From: CAZMGB01 sp964565775
GTDB lineage: Bacteria; Chloroflexota; Dehalococcoidia; DSTF01; JALHUB01
Length of the DNA: 64,000 nucleotides
Assembly: GCA_964565775.1 (NCBI GenBank)
Contig: CAZMGB010000015.1
Coordinates: 1-64,000 of the forward strand
Reading direction: 5' to 3'
This document shows, piece by piece, positions 16,668 through 24,822 of the stretch. The first letter of the stretch is position 1, and the number at the start of each line of letters is the position of its first letter. The notes under the pieces were generated by a model. The model saw only the letters and a program-made list of their open reading frames with translations. It made no database searches and had not been told where the DNA came from. The translations under genes and the position numbers were made by a program.

Positions 16668-17861
16668 ATGAGTACCGAAGCGCGTCGTGTGAAGGCCCGC
16701 GGCATGGGCGGATTCTCCATAGGCCGGGTGGCCGGCATCGACATTCTCGTCCACTGGAGCTGGCTGGTGATCTTCGGCCTGCTGACCTGGTCGCTGGCGG
16801 AAGGACTTTTCCTCCATGACTACCCGAGTTGGACCAGGGGAGAGGCCTGGCTCGCCGGCGCCGCCACCAGCCTTGTGCTCTTCGGCTGCGTGCTGCTTCA
16901 TGAGCTGTCCCACTCCCTGATGGCGCGAAGCAAAGGCATCAACGTGGCCAGCATCACGCTGTTCATCTTCGGCGGCGTTTCCGGCCTTACGAAGGAACCA
17001 GAACGCCCCGGACAGGAGTTCATCATCGCCATCGTCGGTCCCCTCACCAGCTTCGTTCTCGCCGGGCTCTTCGGGCTGGGCGGCCTCGTCCTCAGTGGTG
17101 GGATCGGCACCGCTTTCCTCTATCTTGCCGCCATCAACGCTGGCCTGGGGGTATTCAACCTGCTCCCCGGTTTTCCCCTGGATGGCGGACGCGTTCTGAG
17201 AGCGCTGGCATGGGCCCGCGACGGCAGCCTCGTGAAGGCGACGCGGCTCGCTTCCCAGGCCGGGAAGGTCATGGCCGTCCTGCTCATGGCGGGCGGGGCC
17301 GTCGCCGCCGTCCTGGGCGCCTTCACCACTGGAGTCTGGTTCCTGGTCATCGGCTGGTTCCTCTTCTCCCAGGCCGACATCAGCTACAAGCAGGTGCTGG
17401 CCCGCAGGGTCCTGAGCCACATCCCGGTGAGCTCCGCGCTCTCCAGCGACTTCCACGCCGTGGAGCCCGACCTCAGCCTTTCCGACTTCCTCTCCGATTA
17501 CGTGCTGACGTCCCACCAGCGCAGCTATCCGGTGATGTCCGGCGACCGGCTCGTGGGACTCGCGTCGCTGCCCGACCTGAGGAAGTACCCCAAGGAGGAG
17601 TGGCACAACCGCAGCCTATCCGAGGCGATGACGCCGCTGGAAAGGCTGCTCATCGTCAGTCCGACCGATGACCTGCAGAAGGCTGCCGAGGACATGGCTT
17701 CGGCGGACGTGCACCAGCTCCCGGTGATGGATGACGGGCGGTTCCTCGGTTTCGTGACGCGGGCGGACATCATCCGTCTGATCAGAGTACGCAGCGATCT
17801 GGGGGGCGCTGAGATCGAGCGGCTTGCGAAAGACGCCGACGAAGTCGCCCCAAGAAGCTAG
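16668..17861 (+). CDS. Site-2 protease family (M50) membrane metalloprotease with CBS pair
   Basis: A 397-residue protein from ATG 16668 (AGGAGG just upstream). The membrane domain has the zinc motif HELSH (in LLHELSHSLMARS) and the second metal-site motif FNLLPGFPLDGGRVLR, with about six hydrophobic helices. The C-terminus (about 250-380) holds two CBS motifs (HQRSYPVMSGDRLVGLAS and VHQLPVMDDGRFLGFV). This matches the SpoIVFB/Rip3-type site-2 proteases in which CBS domains sense adenine nucleotides. It probably cleaves membrane-bound anti-sigma factors or similar substrates; none is encoded nearby. Confidence 0.92.
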   Translation: MSTEARRVKARGMGGFSIGRVAGIDILVHWSWLVIFGLLTWSLAEGLFLHDYPSWTRGEAWLAGAATSLVLFGCVLLHELSHSLMARSKGINVASITLFIFGGVSGLTKEPERPGQEFIIAIVGPLTSFVLAGLFGLGGLVLSGGIGTAFLYLAAINAGLGVFNLLPGFPLDGGRVLRALAWARDGSLVKATRLASQAGKVMAVLLMAGGAVAAVLGAFTTGVWFLVIGWFLFSQADISYKQVLARRVLSHIPVSSALSSDFHAVEPDLSLSDFLSDYVLTSHQRSYPVMSGDRLVGLASLPDLRKYPKEEWHNRSLSEAMTPLERLLIVSPTDDLQKAAEDMASADVHQLPVMDDGRFLGFVTRADIIRLIRVRSDLGGAEIERLAKDADEVAPRS

Positions 17862-17877
17862 AAAGGAACAAACTCAA

Positions 17878-18078
17878 ATGCTTTGGCTAAAGGCTTGCAA
17901 ACGGTGTCATGGCGATCTGGAGCCTCAGTCGGACCTGTACGGCTCATACCTGAGCTGTATCCAGTGCGGCGCAGAGTTCAGCGAAAGAGAGATTCGTGGC
18001 GGTTCTACTTCGGAGCAGCGCAAGGTTCGCGGCGTGCCGCCCACCGCAAGGCCCGCAGGTCGGCCGCTGGCGGCGTGA
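17878..18078 (+). CDS. Small zinc-ribbon protein
   Basis: A 66-residue protein from ATG 17878 (AAAGGAAC upstream), 16 bp after the M50 gene. Two CXXC knuckles (CKRCHG and CIQCGA, about 18 residues apart) form a zinc ribbon. The C-terminal 14 codons (18036 onward) fall within the duplicated block, so the present tail (GVPPTARPAGRPLAA) may differ from the original one. Function unknown. Confidence 0.7.
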   Translation: MLWLKACKRCHGDLEPQSDLYGSYLSCIQCGAEFSEREIRGGSTSEQRKVRGVPPTARPAGRPLAA

Positions 18079-18860
18079 TGAAGGAGGGAAGCCAATGTTG
18101 CGCAGCCTAAGGGGACTCTTCGGATTCGCGATCGAGGCGACTGACGGAGAGATCGGCAGGGTACACGATTTCTACTTCGATGACCACGCATGGGTCATCC
18201 GGTACTTGGTGGCGGACACGGGCCACTGGCTCATGGGCCGCCTGGTGCTGGTATCGCCTCAGGCGCTGCACGCGCCCGACTGGCGAAGGCGCACCTTTCC
18301 CGTCTCCCTCACGAAGCAACAGGTGGAGGACAGCCCGAGCATATACAGCGATCTGCCCGTATCGCGCCAGCACGAGATCGAGCTACACAGGCACTATGGC
18401 TGGACGCCCTACTGGGGCAGCGGAATCTTCCCCGGGGACATGCTGACCTTCTACCCGGGACTAATCGAAATGATCCGGCGTCCGGAGGACGAGCCGCCCC
18501 CCTATGACCCAGCGAGGAACGGGGGAGACCCCCATCTCCGGAGTGCGCGCGAGGTAACCGGCTACCACGTCCGGGCCGTCGACGGAGAGATCGGCCACGT
18601 GGAGGACTTCCTGGTGGACGATGAGGCGTGGGCCCTTCGCTATCTGGTTGTCGACACCCACAACTGGCTGCCCGGAAAGCGGGTCCTCCTCTCGCCCCGC
18701 TGGATCAACGAGGTGAACTGGAACGAGTCGTGGGCTAGGGTCGCTCTCCGACGCGACGTGGTGAGTGGGGCCCCGGAGTACCACCACGGGATGGAGATCG
18801 ACTGGGAGTACGAGGAGGCGCTCCGCTGGCACTACCGTCTGGCCAAGTCCAAGCCTGCGG
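18036..18860 (+). repeat. Segmental duplication, copy 1 (825 bp)
   Basis: Bases 18036-18860 match 20817-21641 at a constant offset of 2781 bp, with roughly six substitutions and no indels seen. The block contains the ribosome binding site and nearly all of a PRC-barrel gene. Its left end lies inside the zinc-ribbon gene. Confidence 0.95.
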
Positions 18861-18889
18861 AGCGGCCGCGGGCAGGAGCGCCGCGCTAA
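18095..18889 (+). CDS. PRC-barrel domain protein, copy 1
   Basis: A 264-residue protein from ATG 18095 (AAGGAGG upstream). It has two PRC-barrel-like halves: residues about 8-80 (IEATDGEIGRVHDFYFDDHAW, then VIRYLVADTG) and about 150-225 (VRAVDGEIGHVEDFLVDDEAW, then ALRYLVVDT), joined by an acidic, Pro-rich linker. PRC barrels are found in photosynthetic reaction centre H subunits, RimM and many stress or envelope proteins. No membrane segment seen. The last 10 residues lie outside the duplicated block and differ from copy 2. Its neighbours are small membrane and cytochrome genes. Confidence 0.88.
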   Translation: MLRSLRGLFGFAIEATDGEIGRVHDFYFDDHAWVIRYLVADTGHWLMGRLVLVSPQALHAPDWRRRTFPVSLTKQQVEDSPSIYSDLPVSRQHEIELHRHYGWTPYWGSGIFPGDMLTFYPGLIEMIRRPEDEPPPYDPARNGGDPHLRSAREVTGYHVRAVDGEIGHVEDFLVDDEAWALRYLVVDTHNWLPGKRVLLSPRWINEVNWNESWARVALRRDVVSGAPEYHHGMEIDWEYEEALRWHYRLAKSKPAERPRAGAPR

Positions 18890-18906
18890 GGAGGAAAGAC
18901 AACGCC

Positions 18907-19092
18907 ATGCAACCATTACCGCCAGAGACAATGCCGGCCGTCCCACATGTCGCATTCTCCGTATTCAACCTGGCCACACCCAACATAGCCATCTGGCTGG
19001 CGGTGATAACCGGATTCGCTGTGGCCGCCTGGACACGCCTGCCGCGCACCTTCGAGCCGCCAGAACAGAACGAGGCTGGTGATCCGAGATGA
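18907..19092 (+). CDS. Small single-pass membrane protein of the cytochrome operon
   Basis: A 61-residue protein from ATG 18907 with AAGGAGG upstream. One hydrophobic helix (FNLATPNIAIWLAVITGFAV, then AAW) spans about residues 20-43, followed by a short hydrophilic tail. The stop overlaps the cytochrome b start (ATGA at 19089-19092), indicating translational coupling and suggesting an accessory subunit of the b-type complex. No homologous family recognised. Confidence 0.7.
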   Translation: MQPLPPETMPAVPHVAFSVFNLATPNIAIWLAVITGFAVAAWTRLPRTFEPPEQNEAGDPR

Positions 19093-19700
19093 ACCTGACA
19101 CGCCGCGCCCAGCGAATCGCTGCCGACAACTTCTCCCTTGAAGACGCGCTGCCGACGCGGATGCCGGTCTACGTCAATTCGGTGGCCTACCTGTTTGGCG
19201 TGACCGCTCTCTCGGCCCTGGCGGTGCTGATCCTGAGCGGCGTGGTCATAAGCGTCTTCGGTCCAACGTGGTACCACGGCTCCCGGGGCGGCCACTTCGT
19301 GAACTCTCTCCACTTCTGGGGTGCTCAGGTGTTCTTCGCTGCCCTCGTCCTGCATGTCACCACTAAATACCTTACCGCCGCCTGGCGAGACGGTCGGTGG
19401 AAGACCTGGATCGTGGGAGTGCTGGCTTTCGGGGTTGCCGCCTTCACGGCACTGACGGGGTTCCTATCCCAGACGAACTGGGACTCGCAGTGGATCGCCG
19501 TTCAAGCGAAGGACGCAATGAATGCTCTGGGCATCGGCGCCTTCTTCAACACGATGGACACAGGACAGGTCCTCACGCTGCACATCGTCCTTCTGCCATT
19601 GCTGCTGGTGCTCCTGGTGGGCCTTCACCTGCTGCTCGTCCGCCGCGAAGGCCCGGTGAAGCCGTTCGAGATGGGGGTGAAGAGTGAGCAGAAGGACTGA
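19089..19700 (+). CDS. Cytochrome b6-like subunit, N-terminal four-helix heme domain
   Basis: A 203-residue integral membrane protein. Heme ligands are visible as His pairs in two helices: H75/H89 (HFWGAQVFFAALVLHV) and H165/H180 (HIVLLPLLLVLLVGLH). The 14- and 15-residue steps are those of b6-type cytochromes. It should carry two b hemes and move electrons across the membrane between quinol and a partner. Rieske and cytochrome c genes are not adjacent. It overlaps the next gene by 17 bp, whose product appears to supply the C-terminal part. Confidence 0.9.
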   Translation: MNLTRRAQRIAADNFSLEDALPTRMPVYVNSVAYLFGVTALSALAVLILSGVVISVFGPTWYHGSRGGHFVNSLHFWGAQVFFAALVLHVTTKYLTAAWRDGRWKTWIVGVLAFGVAAFTALTGFLSQTNWDSQWIAVQAKDAMNALGIGAFFNTMDTGQVLTLHIVLLPLLLVLLVGLHLLLVRREGPVKPFEMGVKSEQKD

Positions 19701-20712
19701 CGCCTATTTCCGCAACATCCCGATGAAGCCCTACGACCTTTTGAGGGAGGGCCTGATCGTCCTGGTGGTGGTCATAGCGGCTGTGGTCATCCTGTCCGCC
19801 GTCCTCAGCTCACCGGATTATCCGACGGTCCGCAGCCAGGACGTCGCCCGGAAGCAGCCGCTGGCATTCCTCAAGACCAGCGCCAGCATACTGGCGGGCG
19901 ATAGCAGTCTGCAGGACTATGGCCCGCCCTACACCCCGGACAAGAGCAACGCCCAGAACATTGCGGGCTTCGCGCCCGCGAACGTGCTCGGCGTGACGAA
20001 CCGCATCAATCCGCCCCAAGACTTCATCCTCAAGCCGCTGTCTCGTGCCTCCGCCCTCAACAGTGACGTCGGTGCTGCCCTCAACACGTACGAGAACGCC
20101 AGCCCGACTCAGCAGCAGGCCTGGGTCGCGGCCTACATGTCGGCTCTCGACAAGGCGACCGTGACGGACGCCGGCGTACGGATCCTTCCGGGGGACTACG
20201 GGCCGGTCGCAACGATGATGCAGGGGATGCTCGACCTGGGCCGCGGCGGCCTCCTGGAGGGCGCCCTGGAGAGCGACGCCCGCGCGCCCTTCACCACGGA
20301 CTTCACGCGGTCCCTCCTGTTCTTCCAGGACGACGTGTACTCGGGCGTCGCCGACAAGCTCGACATGACGGGTGACCAATGGGGCATCAGCCACGAGACG
20401 GGCCGCTATCCCGGAGCCTGGTGGCTCTGGCCCTACACGTTCCTCTATCAGATCCGACCAATGTCGACCTCAGCGAACGCGGACCTAGAGGTAGGAGCCA
20501 TCATGGTCGGCCTGTTCCTCTTTCTCCTTCTGGTGCCATTCATACCCATCATCAACCGTCTTCCGCGCTGGCTCGGGGTGCACAGGATCATCTGGCGGGA
20601 CTGGTACGCGCGGACGTCGGGCCGGTCAGGTGCGACGCACGATCGCCGACACGGACAGGCCAGCTCCAACTCGCCAGGTGTTCCGAGGGAGGCACACCGA
20701 CGAAGGCCATAG
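19684..20712 (+). CDS. Cytochrome b6/subunit IV-like protein with large extracytoplasmic insert
   Basis: A 342-residue protein from GTG 19684, overlapping the cytochrome b gene. An N-terminal helix (LREGLIVLVVVIAAVVILSA) is followed by about 210 polar residues lacking CXXCH or Fe-S motifs, then a C-terminal helix (GAIMVGLFLFLLLVPFIPII) and a motif resembling the end of subunit IV (NRLPRWLGVHRIIWRDWY). The arrangement fits an exported domain tethered at both ends. Overlap and co-orientation support a complex with the b6-like subunit. The function of the insert is unknown. Confidence 0.7.
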   Translation: MSRRTDAYFRNIPMKPYDLLREGLIVLVVVIAAVVILSAVLSSPDYPTVRSQDVARKQPLAFLKTSASILAGDSSLQDYGPPYTPDKSNAQNIAGFAPANVLGVTNRINPPQDFILKPLSRASALNSDVGAALNTYENASPTQQQAWVAAYMSALDKATVTDAGVRILPGDYGPVATMMQGMLDLGRGGLLEGALESDARAPFTTDFTRSLLFFQDDVYSGVADKLDMTGDQWGISHETGRYPGAWWLWPYTFLYQIRPMSTSANADLEVGAIMVGLFLFLLLVPFIPIINRLPRWLGVHRIIWRDWYARTSGRSGATHDRRHGQASSNSPGVPREAHRRRP

Positions 20713-20816
20713 CCTTGACACCGGGCACAACGGCGCTCCATCTCGTCGACCGACCGGAGCCGAGGATCGCCGCCCCGGATGAGGTCAAGCTCTGGGTGCT
20801 TCAGGTCGGCATCTTC
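20700..20816 (+). pseudogene. Truncated N-terminus of a zinc-type glucose dehydrogenase
   Basis: Thirty-nine codons (KAIALTPGTT, LHLVDRPEPR, APDEVKLWVLQVGIF) match the start of MDR-type glucose 1-dehydrogenases, which typically begin M-K-A and continue to a zinc-binding CGTD that is missing here. The first codon is now ACG (20700-20702) where ATG is expected, and homology stops exactly at 20816, the base before duplicated copy 2. The downstream gene is 6-phosphogluconate dehydrogenase, a natural partner. This is a gene start cut off by insertion of the PRC-barrel block. Confidence 0.75.
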
Positions 20817-21641
20817 GCCGCCCACCGCAAGGCCCGCAGGCCGGCCGCTGGCGGCGTGATGAAGGAGGGAAGCCAATGTTGCGCAGCCTAAGGGATCTCT
20901 TCGGATTCGTGATCGAGGCGACTGACGGAGAGATCGGCAGGGTACACGATTTCTACTTCGATGACCACGCATGGGTCATCCGGTACTTGGTGGCGGACAC
21001 GGGCCACTGGCTCATGGGCCGCCTGGTGCTGGTATCGCCTCAGGCGCTGCACGCGCCCGACTGGCGAAGGCGCACCTTTCCCGTCTCCCTCACGAAGCAA
21101 CAGGTGGAGGACAGCCCGAGCATATACAGCGATCTGCCCGTATCGCGCCAGCACGAGATCGAGCTACACAGGCACTATGGCTGGACGCCCTACTGGGGCA
21201 GCGGAATCTTCCCCGGGGACATGCTGACCTTCTACCCGGGACTAATCGAAATGATCCGGCGTCCGGAGGACGAGCCGCCCCCCTATGACCCAGCGAGGAA
21301 CGGGGGAGACCCCCATCTCCGGAGTGCGCGCGAGGTAACCGGCTACCACGTCCGGGCCGTCGACGGAGAGATCGGCCACGTGGAGGACTTCCTGGTGGAC
21401 GATGAGGCGTGGGCCCTTCGCTATCTGGTTGTCGACACCCACAACTGGCTGCCCGGAAAGCGGGTCCTCCTCTCGCCCCGCTGGATCAACGAGGTGAACT
21501 GGAACGAGTCGTGGGCTAGGGTCGCTCTCCGACGCGACGTGGTGAGTGGGGCCCCGGAGTACCACCACGGGATGGAGATCGACTGGGAGTACGAGGAGGC
21601 GCTCCGCCGGCACTACCGTCTGGCCAAGTCCAAGCCCGCGG
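20817..21641 (+). repeat. Segmental duplication, copy 2 (825 bp)
   Basis: Near-identical to 18036-18860 (about six substitutions). The left junction abuts the truncated glucose dehydrogenase. The right junction falls within the last codons of the second PRC-barrel gene. No terminal inverted repeats, flanking target duplications or transposase were found. Confidence 0.95.
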
Positions 21642-21661
21642 TGCAGTGGGCCAAGGGGTGA
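20876..21661 (+). CDS. PRC-barrel domain protein, copy 2
   Basis: A 261-residue near-identical copy of the protein encoded at 18095-18889, with changes near the N-terminus (RDLFGFVIE instead of RGLFGFAIE), Trp to Arg near the end, and a different C-terminus (AVQWAKG) created by the junction. Same ribosome binding site (AAGGAGG). It keeps both PRC-barrel halves and is intact. It lies 31 bp upstream of the 6-phosphogluconate dehydrogenase gene. Confidence 0.88.
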   Translation: MLRSLRDLFGFVIEATDGEIGRVHDFYFDDHAWVIRYLVADTGHWLMGRLVLVSPQALHAPDWRRRTFPVSLTKQQVEDSPSIYSDLPVSRQHEIELHRHYGWTPYWGSGIFPGDMLTFYPGLIEMIRRPEDEPPPYDPARNGGDPHLRSAREVTGYHVRAVDGEIGHVEDFLVDDEAWALRYLVVDTHNWLPGKRVLLSPRWINEVNWNESWARVALRRDVVSGAPEYHHGMEIDWEYEEALRRHYRLAKSKPAVQWAKG

Positions 21662-21692
21662 TCGACAAACACCTGAGCGGGAGGTAGGACAA

Positions 21693-22613
21693 ATGAGATT
21701 CGGGATCGTAGGGCTCGGGAGGATGGGTGCCAACCTGGCGCGAAACGCGATCGAGAAGGGCCACCAGGTCGTCGGCTATGACCCCAACGAGTGGACCAGA
21801 CGCGAGCTGGCGGCGGAGGGCGTAGAGGCCGCGGAGACGCTCTCGGACATGGTGTCAAGCCTGACCCGACCCCGTATTATTCTCGTCTACGTGCCGCACG
21901 GAGAGCCGACCGAGGCGGTCTGCCGGGAACTGCGGCCGCTCCTGGAGAAGGACGACATCGTTGTCGACGGCGGCAACTCGCACTGGGCCGATTCCCGGCG
22001 GCGACACGACTCCTTCGCCGACGTGGGCATTCGCTTTCTTGACGTCGGCACGAGCGGCGGCGTCAGCGGCGCCCGCCACGGGGCCTCCTTCATGGTGGGC
22101 GGAGACCGGGAGGCCTTCGACATCGTCGCCCCCATCTTGAGGGACCTGGCCATAGACGACCAGGCGACATTCTTCGTCGGCGAGCCGGGTTCAGGCCATT
22201 TCGTCAAGCTCGTGCACAACGCGATAGAGTTCGGCATGGTGCAGGCGATCGCGGAGGGTGTCGAGCTGCTCCAGCGTTCCGGATACGACCTGGACCTGGC
22301 CGACCTGTTCGATAGCTGGATGCACGGCTCGGCCATCCGCGGCTGGCTGGTGGAGCTCATGGGTAGGGCTCTGGGCGATGCCGACTTCGGCGGCCTGTCG
22401 AGCTACGTCGAGGACACGGGCGAGGTCAAGTGGGTGCTGGACTGGGCATTGCAGCGGGACGTCCCGACACCAGTCGTCAGCGCCTCCCAGACGGCGCTAA
22501 TGCAGTACCGCGACCTCGACTGGCCGGCAGCGAAGGCGGTCGCCCTGCTCCGGAACCAGTATGGCGGACATCCCGTGCACGCAGCGGTCGAAGCGGTAAC
22601 AGTGCGGCGATGA
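21693..22613 (+). CDS. gnd: 6-phosphogluconate dehydrogenase, decarboxylating (short NAD-type)
   Basis: A 306-residue protein from ATG 21693 (GGGAGGT upstream). N-terminal Rossmann motif GIVGLGRMGANLARNA, substrate loop VVDGGNSHWADSRRR, the catalytic region DVGTSGGVSGARHGASFMVG and GHFVKLVHNAIEFGMVQAIAEG with the catalytic Lys. The C-terminal all-helical domain is short, as in GndA/YqeC-type enzymes, which are often NAD-dependent. It oxidises 6-phosphogluconate to ribulose 5-P and CO2, feeding pentose phosphates toward the phosphoketolase at 4.4-6.8 kb. The cut glucose dehydrogenase lies upstream. Confidence 0.93.
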   Translation: MRFGIVGLGRMGANLARNAIEKGHQVVGYDPNEWTRRELAAEGVEAAETLSDMVSSLTRPRIILVYVPHGEPTEAVCRELRPLLEKDDIVVDGGNSHWADSRRRHDSFADVGIRFLDVGTSGGVSGARHGASFMVGGDREAFDIVAPILRDLAIDDQATFFVGEPGSGHFVKLVHNAIEFGMVQAIAEGVELLQRSGYDLDLADLFDSWMHGSAIRGWLVELMGRALGDADFGGLSSYVEDTGEVKWVLDWALQRDVPTPVVSASQTALMQYRDLDWPAAKAVALLRNQYGGHPVHAAVEAVTVRR

Positions 22614-22706
22614 GAGCGCATCGTCGGCCCGGTCAGACGGGAGCAAGCCGACACGGTTGCAGCGCCGGGCCATCATCGCAAACGACGGGCCCGTGCTAAA
22701 GGAGGA

Positions 22707-23840
22707 ATGAAATTGAGTCGCGCGAAAGGTCCAGTCCTGGCAGCACTGGTGCTGCTGGCCCTGCTTGTCGCAACGGCCTGCGGAGGCTCTAGCGCCTCTC
22801 CCTCTGCCTCCGCCACGAGCACGGCCTCGCCTGCTGCCGCCACGAGTACGCCGGCGACTACGACCCCCACGGCCTCGACCTCAGGAGCGGCGATGGCCAC
22901 GCCGGATCTCGTGCAGCTTCTCCGCCCCTCCGTCGTCCGCATATTGAGCGAGGCGGCGAGCCTGGACATCTTCGGTGAGGTCGTGCCCAGCAGCGGGGTC
23001 GGCACCGGCATCATTATCGACGACCAGGGTCACATCGTGACCAACAACCACGTGGTCGTTCAGCCCAATACCTGCGACCAGCCGGCACAGCGCATTACCG
23101 TGACCCTGAGCGACGGCCGCGAGCTCCCAGCGAAGATCGTGGGCCGCGACGTCCTCACGGATCTGGCGGTCCTTCAGGTCGACGCCGCCAACCTCACCCC
23201 GGCTGTCCTCGGCGACTCCTCGAGACTGGCGGTGGGCGACGGGGTGGTGGCCATCGGCAACGCCCTGGACCTGCCCGGAGGGCCTACGGTCACCCAAGGA
23301 GTAACGAGCGCCAAGGACCGCCTCATTCAGGAGCAGGACTGCGGCGTAACGATCCCGGGAGCTATCCAGACAGACGCCGCGATCAATCCGGGCAACTCCG
23401 GCGGCCCCCTCGTGGACATGAACGGCCAGGTCGTGGGCATCACCACGGCCATCATCGGCGGCACGGAGGGCATCGGCTTCGCCATCTCCATGGACACAGC
23501 CAAGCCGGTGATCACCGAGCTCATTGACAAGGGAAAGGTGGAGCGCAGCTTCCTGGGCGTGGGCATTGTCGAGGTCACGCCGTCCCTTGCCCAGAGTCTC
23601 GATCTCCCCGTCGATCACGGCGTCGGCGTGCGGCAGGTGCAGCCGGGCGGCCCGGCGGACAAAGGGGGGCTCAGGGCGGGCGACATCATAGTGGGCATGG
23701 CAGGACAGAAGATCACAACCTCCGGGGATCTGTTCAAGGTGCTGGCCGACCATCTGGCCGGCGAAAGCGTAAAGGTCGAATATTACCGTGACGGCAGCCA
23801 GCAAAGCACCGAAGTGACGCTTGGCTCACAACCATCGTAG
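22707..23840 (+). CDS. HtrA/DegP-type trypsin-like serine protease, lipoprotein
   Basis: A 377-residue exported protease. The lipobox VATAC (Cys25) ends a hydrophobic signal, then about 35 Ser/Thr/Ala/Pro-rich linker residues, then the chymotrypsin fold with His115 (TNNHVV), Asp152 (TDLAVL) and Ser231 (GNSGGP), then a PDZ domain (about 280-370; VQPGGPADKGGLRAGDIIVG). Numbering is from the ATG at 22707. AGGAGG sits only 1-2 nt before that ATG but 7 nt before the in-frame TTG at 22713, so TTG is probably the true start. Role: surface protein quality control. Confidence 0.94.
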   Translation: MKLSRAKGPVLAALVLLALLVATACGGSSASPSASATSTASPAAATSTPATTTPTASTSGAAMATPDLVQLLRPSVVRILSEAASLDIFGEVVPSSGVGTGIIIDDQGHIVTNNHVVVQPNTCDQPAQRITVTLSDGRELPAKIVGRDVLTDLAVLQVDAANLTPAVLGDSSRLAVGDGVVAIGNALDLPGGPTVTQGVTSAKDRLIQEQDCGVTIPGAIQTDAAINPGNSGGPLVDMNGQVVGITTAIIGGTEGIGFAISMDTAKPVITELIDKGKVERSFLGVGIVEVTPSLAQSLDLPVDHGVGVRQVQPGGPADKGGLRAGDIIVGMAGQKITTSGDLFKVLADHLAGESVKVEYYRDGSQQSTEVTLGSQPS

Positions 23841-23888
23841 TCCGGGTGGCGCACGGTGACGACCAAAGAGAGGATTGGCAGGAACACC

Positions 23889-24401
23889 ATGAAGACACTT
23901 CAACTTTCCGACACTGAAAGCATCGGCTCGCTGATATCGAACCTGGCCAGCGACGACGGATGGGTGCGCGAGACTGCGCGGCTGTCCCTGGTGGACATCG
24001 GTAGCAGCGCCGTCCCGGCCCTCATCGAGGCGCTGGGAAACCCACACCGGCGGGTACGATGGGAGGCGGCGAAAGCCCTGGAGCAGATTGCCAGTCCGGA
24101 GGCAGCGCCCGCGCTTGTAGGAGCGCTCGAAGACAAGGAGTTCTCCGTCCGCTGGCTGGCGGCCGAGGGTCTAGTCGCCATCGGATCTGAGGCACTGGGG
24201 CCCCTGCTGCGGGCACTCATTGAGCGCTCGGACTCGGTCTGGCTACGGGAGGGCGCGCACCACGTGCTGCACGATCTGCACAAGCTGGCCCGAAGGCGCC
24301 TGGGGGCGATGCTGAAACCGCTGCTGGCTGCGCTGGAGGATCTCGAGCCGACGCTAGAGGTGCCCATGGCAGCGAGGGCAGCGCTCGAGGCCCTGAAGTA
24401 G
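23889..24401 (+). CDS. HEAT-repeat protein
   Basis: A 170-residue protein from ATG 23889 (GCAGGAAC upstream; an in-frame GTG at 23856 is less well supported). It is made of tandem HEAT/PBS-lyase-type repeats of about 31 residues: WVRETARLSLVDIGSSAVPA, RRVRWEAAKALEQIASPEAA, FSVRWLAAEGLVAIGSEALG and a final SVWLREGAHHVLHDL. No signal peptide. Such scaffolds bind proteins or act as chromophore-lyase-like domains. It lies 49 bp after the protease gene and is probably co-transcribed. Partner unknown. Confidence 0.85.
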   Translation: MKTLQLSDTESIGSLISNLASDDGWVRETARLSLVDIGSSAVPALIEALGNPHRRVRWEAAKALEQIASPEAAPALVGALEDKEFSVRWLAAEGLVAIGSEALGPLLRALIERSDSVWLREGAHHVLHDLHKLARRRLGAMLKPLLAALEDLEPTLEVPMAARAALEALK

Positions 24402-24822
24402 GGAGACGGCCAGTAGTCCAGGCGGAGACGCCGACGCGTCAGCGTTCTCCCGTTCCGACCGCGGCTGCACAGCAGGTCATGAATGACAAGCGTCGGGGTA
24501 CCAGCTTCTTTGCGTCATGACTCCCTTTCAGGCCGGGCGAATCACCGGACAGCCTCCCCCTAGCCCGACCGGCACGGCGATGCGCCGCCTCAGCCACAAG
24601 TCAGAGTGAACGAGCAGCAGCGGCAGCGGTCGCGGACGCCCTGCCGGCCCGTAGGGGCAGGAAGCATCGCTCCGATTAGCCTGTGGCGCCCAAGAAGACT
24701 TGTCGGATCAAGAGGGCATCGAACGACGCAGCTCGCGTCGAGGGGACGACATCGAGCCAGTGGGTGCGTGAAATACGCTCGTCGAGCCGGGGGCTGTCAA
24801 CGGCGTGGGTGGCGGAGCGCGT
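24402..24822. other. Intergenic region between convergent genes
   Basis: About 420 bp holding the third dispersed motif. No gene, T-run terminator or RNA gene recognised. Confidence 0.5.
24478..24503 (+). repeat. Dispersed intergenic motif, copy c
   Basis: TCATGAATGACAAGCGTCGG followed by GGTACCA, the third copy of the motif at 433 and 7053. It lies in the gap between the convergent HEAT-repeat and substrate-binding-protein genes. Confidence 0.5.

Noticed and set aside
20817..21641. PRC-barrel duplication as an insertion sequence
   Set aside because: No transposase, inverted ends or target duplication; the only gene it carries is the PRC-barrel gene.
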